Part shown: in pieces, positions 16,486 through 25,135 of the stretch
How positions within the stretch are numbered: the first letter of the stretch is position 1
Layout of the letters: every line of letters begins with the position of its first letter
Source of the DNA: Rhodococcus qingshengii JCM 15477
GTDB lineage: Bacteria > Actinomycetota > Actinomycetes > Mycobacteriales > Mycobacteriaceae
Length of the DNA stretch: 64,000 bases
Reading direction: 5' to 3'
Assembly (NCBI RefSeq): GCF_023221595.1
Contig: NZ_CP096563.1
Location: 974,501 to 1,038,500, forward strand
Notes under the pieces: generated by a model
Told to the model about the DNA's origin: nothing
What the model saw: the letters and a program-made list of their open reading frames with translations, nothing else
The model's database searches: none
Translations under genes and position numbers: made by a program

Positions 16486-17174
16486 CCCCGACGTCGAAGG
16501 CTTTGAAGTCCAGGACTGCTGAACGGATTCGACTGGAGACTTTGCTCGTAGACTCCTCGACGCCGATACGGTGGGTCTTCACCGGCGACAGCATCACTCA
16601 GGGATTGACGCACACCGACGGTCATCGAAGTTACGTCGAACACTGCGCCGAGCGCGTCCGTGGTGAACTTTCCTTGTTCAACCACGTCCTTGTCAATACC
16701 GGGGTGAGCGGCAATCGATCCTCCGATGTGCGTGCGGGTTTCGCACACCGCATCGAAGTGTTCGAACCCTCGGTGGTGTTGATCATGCTCGGTACGAATG
16801 ACGCATTGGATGGCGAAGAAGGACTGGAGCGGTTTCGAGACGACCTCTCGGACATGATTTTCCGGACGCGAGCGATCGGTGCGGTGCCGATCCTGCAGAC
16901 GCCGCCACCGATCGACGTCGAGAATGCGCCCACCAGAGCGGGATTGGTTCAGTACGTCGAGGTCGTGCGGCAGGTTGCCGCCTCGACGCGCGTTGTGTTC
17001 GTCGACCACTACGCGCAGTGGACGGCCCATTCTCCCGATGGTCCACCGCCGGCTCTCCTGGCTGACGCATTCCATCCGAACGAACAAGGGCACTACGTGC
17101 TCGCGGACGCCGTGCTCCGCGAGTTGTCGATCGCGGATACCGAAGTTCCCGTTGTACCGCAGGTGATGTCGTGA
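16482..17174 (+). CDS. SGNH/GDSL hydrolase, possible sialate O-acetylesterase
   Basis: SGNH-family hydrolase (230 aa) with all blocks: GDSITQG (block I, nucleophile Ser), NTGVSGN (block II), GTND (block III) and DAFHPNEQGH (block V, Asp and His). No signal peptide or membrane segment is visible, so it acts in the cytosol. It is locked into the nan operon by 4-bp overlaps with nanE (GTGA) and nagA. E. coli NanS, a sialate 9-O-acetylesterase, is also of this fold, so removal of O-acetyl groups from imported sialic acids is a reasonable but unproven role; other sugar esters are possible. Confidence 0.75.
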   Translation: MTPTSKALKSRTAERIRLETLLVDSSTPIRWVFTGDSITQGLTHTDGHRSYVEHCAERVRGELSLFNHVLVNTGVSGNRSSDVRAGFAHRIEVFEPSVVLIMLGTNDALDGEEGLERFRDDLSDMIFRTRAIGAVPILQTPPPIDVENAPTRAGLVQYVEVVRQVAASTRVVFVDHYAQWTAHSPDGPPPALLADAFHPNEQGHYVLADAVLRELSIADTEVPVVPQVMS

Positions 17175-18355
17175 TACTTCGTGGACAAATTCTGCGTGGA
17201 CAATTGGTGACCGGTGGTCGATTGCTCTCGGACGGGGTCGTCGAGATTTCCGGTGATCGTGTGGTGTGGGCCGGGCCCGCGTCGCAGCGAACCGACCCGT
17301 TACCCGAACGGGCAGCTGCGGGTACAACGATCATCCCGGGGTTGGTGGACGTTCACTGCCACGGCGCCGGCGGATTCGGTTTCCCCGAGGCAGACGAGTT
17401 CGGATCCACCGTGGCTGCCGATCACCACCGGACGAACGGCACGACCTCGGTGATCGGCTCGCTCGTCTCCGCGCCGCCGCAGATCCTGCGCAGTCGCATC
17501 GAGCTCCTGGCAGGACTGGTGGACGAGGGTACGCTGGCCGGAATTCACCTGGAAGGTCCATTCCTGTCGGTACTCCGTTGTGGCGCCCAGGATCCCGACA
17601 GCATTCTCGACGGCGACCCGGCTCTGCTCGAGTCGCTGCTCGAAGCCGGCCGCGGGCACATCCGCTCGATGACGATCGCTCCGGAGACAGCACACTTCGG
17701 CGAACTTGCCTCATTGCTGGAGCGTCACGGGGCCGTCGTGAGTATCGGACACACCGATGCGTCCAACCCGATTGCGACACGTTCGATCGCACACTCGGCG
17801 CATGCACCGCTCAGTGCCACTCACCTGTTCAACGGTATGGCTCCGATGCATCATCGCGCTCCCGGCGCAGTGGCGGCGTGTCTTGCCGCGGCCGCGAAAG
17901 GACAGATGGTGGTCGAGTTGATCGGGGACGGAGTACATCTCGCCGACGAGACGGTGGCGACGGTGTTCGATCTGGTCGGTCCGCATCAGATCGCGTTGGT
18001 CTCCGACGCGATGGCTGCGGCGGGAATGCCCGACGGGCGCTACCCACTCGGACCTCTCGACGTCGACGTGGTCGGTGGCGTGGCGCGGCTGGCCGGCCAG
18101 GGGGACACGGCCATTGCCGGCGGGACGAGTCGGTTGATGGACATTGTCCGCAGAGCCGTCAATCACGCGGGCGTCGATCTGCTTTCGGCTGTCATCGCAG
18201 CGACGGCAACGCCTGCTGCGCTGTTGGGGCTGGCCGGAATAGTCGGCGATCTCGTGCCGGGTTGCCGGGCCGATCTGATCGTCACCGGTCCAGAACTCGA
18301 AACGCGCGCCGTCATGGCCGCTGGGAACTGGCTCATGAACTACACCGAAAGCTGA
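17171..18355 (+). CDS. nagA: N-acetylglucosamine-6-phosphate deacetylase
   Basis: Amidohydrolase (394 aa) that should deacetylate GlcNAc-6-phosphate. Seen are the entry motif IIPGLVDVHCHGAGGFGF, the metal-binding glutamate in HLEGPFLS, metal-site histidines in IGHTDA and SATHLFNGMAPMHHRAPG, and the catalytic aspartate in LVSDAMAAAGMPDG. The GTG at 17171 overlaps the esterase stop by GTGA. It is followed by nagB after 11 nt, completing the route to fructose-6-phosphate. Confidence 0.9.
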   Translation: MILRGQILRGQLVTGGRLLSDGVVEISGDRVVWAGPASQRTDPLPERAAAGTTIIPGLVDVHCHGAGGFGFPEADEFGSTVAADHHRTNGTTSVIGSLVSAPPQILRSRIELLAGLVDEGTLAGIHLEGPFLSVLRCGAQDPDSILDGDPALLESLLEAGRGHIRSMTIAPETAHFGELASLLERHGAVVSIGHTDASNPIATRSIAHSAHAPLSATHLFNGMAPMHHRAPGAVAACLAAAAKGQMVVELIGDGVHLADETVATVFDLVGPHQIALVSDAMAAAGMPDGRYPLGPLDVDVVGGVARLAGQGDTAIAGGTSRLMDIVRRAVNHAGVDLLSAVIAATATPAALLGLAGIVGDLVPGCRADLIVTGPELETRAVMAAGNWLMNYTES

Positions 18356-18366
18356 GGAATCAACCG

Positions 18367-19146
18367 ATGGAAATTGTCATTGTCGACAGTGCGGAGGCGG
18401 CCGGCACCGTTGTTGCCGACATCTTCGAACACGCGGTGCATTCAGGTGCACGGACTTTGGGCCTGGCGACAGGATCTTCACCGCTCTCGGTGTACCGCGA
18501 ACTCGCGCGCCGTCACCGCGAGGAAGGGTTGAGTTTTGCCGGCGTGCAGGCGTTCCTGTTGGACGAATACGTCGGCCTGCCGGAAGGCCATCCGGAGTCG
18601 TATGCCCAGGTGATCCGCACCGAGCTGGTGAATCACCTGGACCTGGACGCGGCAAGGGTATTCAGCCCCGACGGAACCGCGCCGGATCCATTTGCCGCCG
18701 CGGCGGCCTACGACCGGGCGATTGCGTCGAATGGTCCGGTGGACGTTCAACTTCTGGGCATCGGCGGCAACGGTCATATCGGTTTCAACGAACCGACGTC
18801 CTCACTGAATTCGAGGACCAGGGTCAAGACGCTGACGGAACAGACTCGAACCGACAACGCCCGGTTCTTCGAGAGTCCGGGCGACGTACCACGGCACGTG
18901 ATCACCCAGGGACTCGGAACTATCTGCGAAGCAAAGCATCTGGTGATGATCGCGACCGGCGAGCACAAGGCCGCTGCGATTGCCGCTGCCGTCGAGGGGC
19001 CGCTGGCCGCGGTGTGCCCGGCATCGGTCCTCCAACTGCATCCACACGCGACGGTGGTGATCGACGATGCAGCGGCATCACAGCTTCGGCTCACCGAGTT
19101 CTACAAAACGGTGTCTGCGCACAAACCGCTTGCTCAGCACTACTGA
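18367..19146 (+). CDS. nagB: Glucosamine-6-phosphate deaminase
   Basis: Aldose-ketose isomerase/deaminase (259 aa) producing fructose-6-phosphate and ammonia. Typical NagB segments are LGLATGSSPLSVY, FLLDEYVGLPEGHPESY, LLGIGGNGHIGFNEP and VIARHVITQG-like PRHVITQGLGT. The ATG at 18367 follows GAGGA by about 8 nt. It is the last gene of the nan operon and converges on fadD17 with only 9 bp between the two stop codons, so no room exists for a dedicated terminator. Confidence 0.92.
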   Translation: MEIVIVDSAEAAGTVVADIFEHAVHSGARTLGLATGSSPLSVYRELARRHREEGLSFAGVQAFLLDEYVGLPEGHPESYAQVIRTELVNHLDLDAARVFSPDGTAPDPFAAAAAYDRAIASNGPVDVQLLGIGGNGHIGFNEPTSSLNSRTRVKTLTEQTRTDNARFFESPGDVPRHVITQGLGTICEAKHLVMIATGEHKAAAIAAAVEGPLAAVCPASVLQLHPHATVVIDDAAASQLRLTEFYKTVSAHKPLAQHY

Positions 19147-19155
19147 GATATCGGG

Positions 19156-20787
19156 CTAGACGGGCTCTCGCGTCTTCTCGAGGCCGAGTGCCATTTCGGG
19201 AGTGAGTAATTGGAAGTCGGATTCTCCACGCCGTCGGATCCACACCGGATCGGAGGTGTTCCAGCGTTCGGCGCTCTGCGTTCGAGTGACCACCTTGAAC
19301 GTCGCCGTTCTCGGGAACTCACTGCACACTCGGATCAAGGTCGGCTTCTGCTTCGGCCCGAGTTCCGGCCGGGAATCGATGTATTCGGCTACGGCTGCCG
19401 GGTCGAAGTTGTCAACGTCGCCGACCGGAATCACCGACGCCATGACGCGGTCGCCGACGTCGCTGTCGGGGACTGCGTACACGGACACCTGCGCGAAGCC
19501 CGGGTAACCGACCAGGGAGCGTTCGATGGGTGCGGCACCGATGTTCTCGCCGTCCACTCGCAGCCAACCGGAACTGCGTCCCGCGAAGTAGACGTAACCG
19601 TCGACGTCGGTGTACGCCAGATCGCCACTCCAGTACTGGCCGTTGCGCATTCGCTCGGCGTCGGCTTCCGGGTTCTTGTAGTACCCGGCGAATGTGCCTG
19701 GGCCGGTGACATTGACCAGTTCACCAGTTGCCTCGTCGGCGTTGGTGATCCGGCCGTCGGCATCGAAGACTGCTGGCGGGCATGGCGCTCCGGTGTCGGG
19801 ATCGAGGATCTTGACGCCGTCCGGGAGCAGTCCGAGGGCGCCTGGCCGGGGAACCGGTGCCGCGGAGATCGAAATGCCGCCCTCGGTGGAACCGAACCCG
19901 TCGATGACGCGAGCGTCGAAGCGCCGGACGAAGGTGGCGACGGCGGGCGCCGAACCCTCGTTGCCGTACATGATCTTCAAGGTGTTGTCCCGCTCGTTCG
20001 GCACCTCGGGGGTGGAAGCGATGAAGGACAACGGCTTTCCGACGTAGTTGGAGTACGTGATTCCGTACTTGTGAACGTCGGGTAGAAAACCCGAAGCGGA
20101 GAACTTGCGTCGCATGGCAATTCCCGCACGAGCGTGCAGCGCGACCGTCCACGCCGCCATCATCGCGTTGGAATGGAACATGGGCATCGCCATGTAGACG
20201 ACGTCGTCGGCGCCGAGCCCGAAACGATCGGCAAGCATGACCCCGGGAGAGGCCAACTTGTGGTGCGTGCACCGAACCGCTTTGGGATCACCGCTGGTTC
20301 CGGAAGTGAAGATGAGCATCAACAGATCGTCGGGCTGCGCCGTCGATGCGTAGGCCGGCGTATCGGCGAAGGGCGCCAACAATTCCGCCCAGGCCGGAGA
20401 ATCCACGTTGATCACCCGGACGTCGCCGAGATCGACGTCGTCGAGTAGATGTGCCTGGTTGTTCTCGGTGAAGATGACCTGGCAGTCGGAGAGCGCAATG
20501 TCTCGCGCCAATGCCGGGCCGCGCCTGGTCGTGTTCAGCCCGGCGGCGACCGAACCCGAGAACGATGCCGCTCCGAGCAGCAGCGAGAACTCGGGGACGT
20601 TCTCCATCAGAAGTCCGAAATGCCTGGGGCGCGTTCGATCGAGCAGCGTGTCCAGCAGCGCTGCTCGATCGAACGAGCCTTGAACGTGCTCGCGCCAGGT
20701 GATGACCTGGTCCTCGAAACGGATACCGCGGTCGTCGATCTCGCTGACTCCGAGGAGTAGATCGGAAACAGTGGGGCTCTGACTCAT
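19156..20787 (-). CDS. fadD17: FadD17-type steroid acyl-CoA synthetase
   Basis: ANL-superfamily acyl-CoA ligase (543 aa) acting on a cholesterol side-chain carboxylate. P-loop IFTSGTSGDPKAV, MFHSNAMMA, DGFGSTEGG, GDLAYTDVDGYVYFAGR and the C-terminal RTATFKV segment are present. Sequence and position match M. tuberculosis fadE26-fadE27-fadD17 (Rv3504-Rv3506). It is the last gene of the three-gene minus-strand operon, 61 nt after fadE27. Confidence 0.88.
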   Translation of the reverse strand: MSQSPTVSDLLLGVSEIDDRGIRFEDQVITWREHVQGSFDRAALLDTLLDRTRPRHFGLLMENVPEFSLLLGAASFSGSVAAGLNTTRRGPALARDIALSDCQVIFTENNQAHLLDDVDLGDVRVINVDSPAWAELLAPFADTPAYASTAQPDDLLMLIFTSGTSGDPKAVRCTHHKLASPGVMLADRFGLGADDVVYMAMPMFHSNAMMAAWTVALHARAGIAMRRKFSASGFLPDVHKYGITYSNYVGKPLSFIASTPEVPNERDNTLKIMYGNEGSAPAVATFVRRFDARVIDGFGSTEGGISISAAPVPRPGALGLLPDGVKILDPDTGAPCPPAVFDADGRITNADEATGELVNVTGPGTFAGYYKNPEADAERMRNGQYWSGDLAYTDVDGYVYFAGRSSGWLRVDGENIGAAPIERSLVGYPGFAQVSVYAVPDSDVGDRVMASVIPVGDVDNFDPAAVAEYIDSRPELGPKQKPTLIRVCSEFPRTATFKVVTRTQSAERWNTSDPVWIRRRGESDFQLLTPEMALGLEKTREPV

Positions 20788-20848
20788 AGCTGCATCATCA
20801 TCGATTCGTCTCGGACCAGGTCATGGATTTCCACTCGGTGGGACGCAC

Positions 20849-21970
20849 TCAGGCAGGGACTGCGGCAAGTTCCTTGCCCAGTGCGCGAAGCTGATCTGTT
20901 GCGTTGCCGAGCAGGAACTCGTGATGCTTGGCCGCGAGGAAGTAGCGGTGAACAGGATGGTCCTCGTCCAGACCGACACCGCCGTGAACGTGAACAGCGG
21001 TGTGCCCGACGCGGTGTCCCGCATCTGCAGCCCAGAACTTGGCCGTCTGTACAGCGCCGTCGGAAGGAAGTCCTTCGCTCAGACGCCACGCGGCAGCCCA
21101 CAGAGTCAGACGGACACCCTTGACGTCGATGTATCCGTCTGCGAGGCGCTGGGCCACGGCCTGGAAACTACCGATCGGTCGACCGAACTGCACACGCTCG
21201 GTGGCATATTCGGCGGTCAGCTTCAACGCTTGATCGAGCACTCCGTACTGGTAGGCGGTCGAACCGAGCTGAATTCGCTCGACGATCCACGCCGCGATGT
21301 CCGATCCCTGGGCAACCGAGCCGAGAACACGATCGGCCGGGATCTGCACCGAATCGAATTCGACGAGACCCGCGCTCGAGAAATCTGTGGTCGATTGCCT
21401 GGTAATGCTCACGCCCGCGTCCGACGGTTCGACGAGGAAGACCGCGACGCCGTCCTCGGTGATGGCGGGGACGAGGAACAGATCTGCGAGCGGTGCACTG
21501 TCGACGGTGATCTTGGCTCCGTCGATGCGCCAACCTTCGGCGGTCTTCTCGGCACGCGTGACGGGGTGGGCCGGGTCGTCGTTGTATTCCTCGGCGAGGG
21601 CCGCGGTGAGTATCTTCTCGCCGGCGGCGGCGGCGCTCGCCCATTCGTCTCGCTGCTTGTCCGAGCCGAATTCCGCTATCGCTGCGGCGGACCCGACGAT
21701 GGACGTCAGGAACGGAACGGCTGAAACACCGCGTCCGAGTTCGGCCAGGATGCTGCACTGCTCGAGGACCCCGAATCCGTCTCCGCCGACCGACTCCGGA
21801 AGGGCCGCACCGAGGACGCCGGCCGAGGCCAGAGCGTTCCACAAGATGGCGTCGAAGCGGTCTTCCGCGGCGTCGAGTTCACGAAGGCGATCGTTGGTGA
21901 CCAGTTCGGTGACTACGGATCGTGTCAGGCCGGACAGGTCCTGCTGGGCCTCGGTAAGGGTGAATTCCAT
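20849..21970 (-). CDS. fadE27: FadE27-type acyl-CoA dehydrogenase subunit (steroid side chain)
   Basis: Acyl-CoA dehydrogenase-family protein (373 aa) that in mycobacteria forms an alpha2-beta2 complex with FadE26 (ChsE4-ChsE5) to desaturate the steroid side-chain CoA. Recognisable parts are VGGDGFGVLEQCSILAELG, the linked FAD-domain segment RVQFGRPIGSFQAVAQRLADGYIDVKG, and HVHGGVGLDEDHPVHRYFLAAK. It lies 12 nt after fadE26 in the same operon, as required for a heteromer. Confidence 0.9.
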   Translation of the reverse strand: MEFTLTEAQQDLSGLTRSVVTELVTNDRLRELDAAEDRFDAILWNALASAGVLGAALPESVGGDGFGVLEQCSILAELGRGVSAVPFLTSIVGSAAAIAEFGSDKQRDEWASAAAAGEKILTAALAEEYNDDPAHPVTRAEKTAEGWRIDGAKITVDSAPLADLFLVPAITEDGVAVFLVEPSDAGVSITRQSTTDFSSAGLVEFDSVQIPADRVLGSVAQGSDIAAWIVERIQLGSTAYQYGVLDQALKLTAEYATERVQFGRPIGSFQAVAQRLADGYIDVKGVRLTLWAAAWRLSEGLPSDGAVQTAKFWAADAGHRVGHTAVHVHGGVGLDEDHPVHRYFLAAKHHEFLLGNATDQLRALGKELAAVPA

Positions 21971-21982
21971 GATCGTGGGTCC

Positions 21983-23164
21983 TTATCGCTTCGATGCGGG
22001 AAGCCGCAGAGCTGTCATTCCGATGATGTCGCGTTGCACTTCGTTGGTACCGCCGCCGAACGTCAGGATCAGCGAAGAACGATGCATACGTTCGATGCGG
22101 CCGCGCAGAAGGGCTCCGGGGGAGTTCTGCCTGATCGTGGCGGAGGATCCGAGGATTTCCATCAGCAAGCGGTAAGCCTCGGTGGCGAATTCGGTACCGA
22201 ACACCTTGTTGGCGGACGCAGCTTCGGGGCCGGGAGCGTGATCGGTTGCGGAGGCGATTTCCCAGTTCATCAACTTCAGGTACTCGGCTTTGGCATGCAC
22301 GCGAGCCAGATTGATCTGCACCCATTCCTGGTCGATCATGCGTCGGCCGTCGGGCAGCTTGGTGTTCTGTGCCCACTCACGGACCTCACGCTGCGCGGTC
22401 AGAATCGGTCCGGCCGAGGTGAGGGCAACGCGCTCGTGGTTGAGCTGATTGGTGATCAGTGCCCAGCCGCCGTGTTCCTGACCCACGATCGACGACGCCG
22501 GGACCCGCACGTCCTGGTAGTAGGTGGCGCTGGTGTCGGGGCCGGCCATGGTGTGAACCGGTGTGTAGGAGAAGCCTTCTGCCGTGGTGGGGACGATCAG
22601 CATGCTGATTCCCTTGTGCTTCTTGGCTTCCGGATCGGTGCGGCACGCCAACCACACGTAATCGGCGTACTGGATCAGGCTGGTCCACATCTTCTGCCCG
22701 TTGATGACGTAATCGTCACCGTCACGGACCGCCGACGTGCGCAGAGAGGCCAGGTCGGTGCCGGCCTCGGGCTCGGAGTAGCCGATCGCGAAGTGGAGCT
22801 CACCGCGAGAGATCTTGGGCAGGAAGAAGGCCTTCTGCTCGTCCGTACCGAAATGCATGATTGTCGGCGCTACCGAATTGATCGTCAGGAACGGCACCGG
22901 TGCACCGGCGATGGCGGCTTCGTCGGTGAAGATCAGCTGGTCCATCGCGGAGCGTTCCTGTCCGCCGTACTCTTTCGGCCAACCCAGGGTGAGCCAGCCG
23001 TCCTGGCCCATCTGCGCGACGACTTCGCGGTACACATTGCCTTCGCCGTACTCACCCGTCGTGGCGGCGAGCGCTTCACGCCGCTCGGGAGTCATCAGTT
23101 GTGCGAAGTAGGCACGCAACTCCTCCTGGAGCTGTTGCTGCTCAGGGGTGTAGGTGATGTGCAT
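21983..23164 (-). CDS. fadE26: FadE26-type acyl-CoA dehydrogenase subunit (steroid side chain)
   Basis: Acyl-CoA dehydrogenase (393 aa), partner of FadE27. It has the N-terminal helical domain, the substrate/FAD segment IGYSEPEAGTDLASLRT, NGQKMWTSLIQYADYVWLA, and the C-terminal LTFGGGTNEVQRDIIG motif. It resembles my memory of Rv3504 over its whole length. The ATG at 23164 has a good GGAGAGG site. A near-match KstR box lies 47-60 nt upstream. The first gene of the operon fadE26-fadE27-fadD17. Confidence 0.91.
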   Translation of the reverse strand: MHITYTPEQQQLQEELRAYFAQLMTPERREALAATTGEYGEGNVYREVVAQMGQDGWLTLGWPKEYGGQERSAMDQLIFTDEAAIAGAPVPFLTINSVAPTIMHFGTDEQKAFFLPKISRGELHFAIGYSEPEAGTDLASLRTSAVRDGDDYVINGQKMWTSLIQYADYVWLACRTDPEAKKHKGISMLIVPTTAEGFSYTPVHTMAGPDTSATYYQDVRVPASSIVGQEHGGWALITNQLNHERVALTSAGPILTAQREVREWAQNTKLPDGRRMIDQEWVQINLARVHAKAEYLKLMNWEIASATDHAPGPEAASANKVFGTEFATEAYRLLMEILGSSATIRQNSPGALLRGRIERMHRSSLILTFGGGTNEVQRDIIGMTALRLPASKR

Positions 23165-23210
23165 GGTTACCTCTCCGTAGAGATACGAATCAAAGCGTCA
23201 ACCATTCGAT

Positions 23211-23224
23211 TGACACAGGTTCTA
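23211..23224 (-). promoter_or_regulatory. KstR-type operator for fadE26
   Basis: TGACACAGGTTCTA fits TNNAACNNGTTNNA except for one base of the left AAC half. It lies between the divergent fadE26 and fdxD promoters, on the fadE26 side. Confidence 0.5.
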
Positions 23225-23319
23225 TCGATGCGTACATCGGCGACAAGGGACGCTCTCGCCGTCGCCGGCGGATCGTTCGACGTCCGTTCTCGGTACTTTT
23301 TCGAATCATTGCACACGAC

Positions 23320-23333
23320 TGAAACAGGTTCTA
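23320..23333 (+). promoter_or_regulatory. KstR-type operator for fdxD
   Basis: TGAAACAGGTTCTA matches the KstR consensus TNNAACNNGTTNNA at every fixed position. It lies about 100 nt upstream of fdxD. TAGTGT immediately after could serve as the -10. Confidence 0.7.
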
Positions 23334-23429
23334 GTGTTATCGCCAGGAACGGTGTGCGGCACAGCCCTGCGGCACTCGTTTCGTATCCGTGTTCGTGTGA
23401 GCAGTTGTGAGTAGAGAAGAGGAATCGCC

Positions 23430-23621
23430 ATGGAGGTCAGGGTTGATCTGGACCGTTGCGAGGCAAACGGTGTGTGCGTCGGGATCGCGCCCGATATTTT
23501 CGACCTCGACGACAACGAGGAGCTCGTGATCAGTTCTGTGCGCCCACCGGAGGATCGCTGGGAGGATGTCCGTTCCGCGATCGCTCAGTGCCCGCGCGCG
23601 GCACTGACCGAACATCCGTGA
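23430..23621 (+). CDS. fdxD: Small ferredoxin FdxD
   Basis: A 63-aa ferredoxin of the single-cluster [3Fe-4S] type: CEANGVC near the N-terminus (Cys10, Cys16) and a third cysteine in QCPRAAL near the C-terminus, with one ligand of the classical CxxCxxC pattern missing. Length and position between fadE26 and hsd4A match M. tuberculosis Rv3503c. It probably passes electrons to a cytochrome P450 or other oxygenase of sterol catabolism. The ATG follows AGAGGA. Confidence 0.88.
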   Translation: MEVRVDLDRCEANGVCVGIAPDIFDLDDNEELVISSVRPPEDRWEDVRSAIAQCPRAALTEHP

Positions 23622-23638
23622 CGATGGTTGCCCAAAAC

Positions 23639-23652
23639 AAGAACACGTTCTA
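23639..23652 (+). promoter_or_regulatory. KstR-type operator for hsd4A
   Basis: AAGAACACGTTCTA fits TNNAACNNGTTNNA in all but the first position. It lies in the 109-bp gap between fdxD and hsd4A. Confidence 0.6.
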
Positions 23653-23730
23653 AAGTTGCGAACTCGTGGGTCACGGCAATCGAGCCGGGTAACTCGACAC
23701 ACGACCGCAGAGAACCGGGAGAGCGCTTCG

Positions 23731-24648
23731 ATGAATGCTGTGAACAGCCCAGAAACCAGTCTCGAAGGCAAGGTCGCCATCGTGACCGGTGCCGGATCGG
23801 GGCTTGGAAAGTTCGAGGCCATCGGTCTGGCGAAGGCCGGTGCTTCGTTGGTCGTCAACGATCTGGCCCCGAACGAGGCCGTCGAAGCGACGCTCGAGGA
23901 AATCCGTGGTCTCGGTGCCAAGGTCGAATTCGTGGCAGGCAACGTCGGTGAGCGTTCTACTGCCGACGCACTGATGGAAGCAGCGCAGGGTCAGTTCGGC
24001 AGTGTCGACATCGTCGTCAACAATGCAGGGGTCGTACGCGACCGGATGCTGTTCAACATGTCCGACGAAGACTGGGATCTCGTACTCGAAGTGCACCTTC
24101 GCGGCCATTTCCTCTTGTGCCGCAACGCCGCTGCCTACTGGCGGGCGAAATCCAAGGAAGCCGGGGCGCCGGTGTACGGGCGCATCGTCAACACTTCTTC
24201 GGAGGCGGGTCTCCTCGGACCGGAAGGGCAGCCCAACTACGGCGCTGCAAAAGCCGGAATCACGGCGCTGACGTTGTCGGCCGCACGTGGGCTCTCGCGC
24301 TACGGCGTACGGGCCAACGCGATCTGCCCGCGGGCACGGACGTCGATGACCGAAGGCGTGTTCGGCGACGCGCCGGCCGACGGCATGGATCCGCTCTCGC
24401 CCGAGCACGTGGCTTCGCTCGTCTCGTACCTGGCATCACCAGCGGCTGACGCCGTCAACGGTCAGGTATTCGTGGTGTACGGACCGATGGTTGCGCTGAT
24501 GGCGGCGCCCGTCGTCGAGCAGAGGTTCGACGCAGAGGGAGATTCCTGGTCGCCGGAAACGCTGTCCGCAGTGATGGGTGACTACTTCGCAGGCCGTGAC
24601 CCGGCAAAGATGTTCTCGGCATCGGCGGCCTTGAGGGCGCTGGGCTGA
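23731..24648 (+). CDS. hsd4A: Hsd4A-type 3-hydroxyacyl-CoA dehydrogenase / 17-beta-HSD (SDR family)
   Basis: Short-chain dehydrogenase (305 aa) that should oxidise the hydroxyl group of the steroid side-chain CoA intermediate with NAD. NAD loop GAGSGLGK (20-27), NNAGV (97-101), catalytic Ser157, Tyr170 and Lys174 are visible, and a C-terminal extension beyond the SDR core is typical of the HSD17B4-like group. The ATG at 23731 follows GGGAGAG; a start at 23656 would add a basic tail. Corresponds to M. tuberculosis Rv3502c, immediately upstream of mce4 there too. Confidence 0.88.
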   Translation: MNAVNSPETSLEGKVAIVTGAGSGLGKFEAIGLAKAGASLVVNDLAPNEAVEATLEEIRGLGAKVEFVAGNVGERSTADALMEAAQGQFGSVDIVVNNAGVVRDRMLFNMSDEDWDLVLEVHLRGHFLLCRNAAAYWRAKSKEAGAPVYGRIVNTSSEAGLLGPEGQPNYGAAKAGITALTLSAARGLSRYGVRANAICPRARTSMTEGVFGDAPADGMDPLSPEHVASLVSYLASPAADAVNGQVFVVYGPMVALMAAPVVEQRFDAEGDSWSPETLSAVMGDYFAGRDPAKMFSASAALRALG

Positions 24649-25030
24649 ACGGTGCTCGCGACACGTAGAACCGTTGTTCGCACTCAGACGGTCTGCGTGT
24701 CCACTTCCTGGTAGAAATAGCGTGTTCACGAGTCGGTGGGCGCGGCAGCTTGCCTGCGTTCTGTAACGAGACCAACGGTCTCGAAAAAACTGGACTGTGT
24801 TCCAATTTTGCATTCCTGCGAACGATGCGATATTCGATCGGCGTGCCCAGTCAAGGCTCTCGCATGGCTGATTTTCGAACCTGGCGCCGAAAGGCGCCGA
24901 TCATTCAAAAGTATTAATTTCCAGGATATTTCGGCGAAAATCACATCGAAAAGGGATGCTTCCCATGTCTCCGATCTTCCGGTTTCGGATCGGCGCCGTG
25001 AGGCTACTCCTTAGAGTTGGACACTTGTTT
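24649..25030. other. Non-coding gap with a 17-bp palindrome
   Basis: No convincing gene lies between hsd4A and the yrbE4A promoter. It contains a perfect palindrome, CGAGACC-AAC-GGTCTCG (24767-24783), followed by a run of A on the plus strand. The T-tract would precede the hairpin on the minus strand, so it is not a standard terminator in either direction; an operator is more likely. The region is notably more AT-rich from about 24780 to 25060. Confidence 0.6.
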
Positions 25031-25059
25031 TTGACAGGTGAACACGTTCTAGTTAATAT
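25031..25059 (+). promoter_or_regulatory. mce4 operon promoter with internal KstR box
   Basis: TTGACA (25031-25036), a 17-nt spacer and TAATAT (25054-25059) make a near-perfect housekeeping promoter. The spacer contains GTGAACACGTTCTA (25038-25051), which fits the KstR consensus in all but the first position. Repressor bound there would block RNA polymerase directly. Confidence 0.75.
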
Positions 25060-25135
25060 GACCTGAGTCACAAGCTGTCGGGGGCTGGACTATGAGAACA
25101 GACAGTACTGCGGCAACCAAGGACGAGGAGGGCGA

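Noticed and set aside
24767..24783. Palindrome considered as a terminator
   Set aside because: The T-run lies on the wrong side for either strand, so it is reported as a possible operator instead.
24736..25014. 92-codon frame in the hsd4A-yrbE4A gap
   Set aside because: No ribosome site, covers the palindrome and AT-rich stretch, composition unlike a protein.
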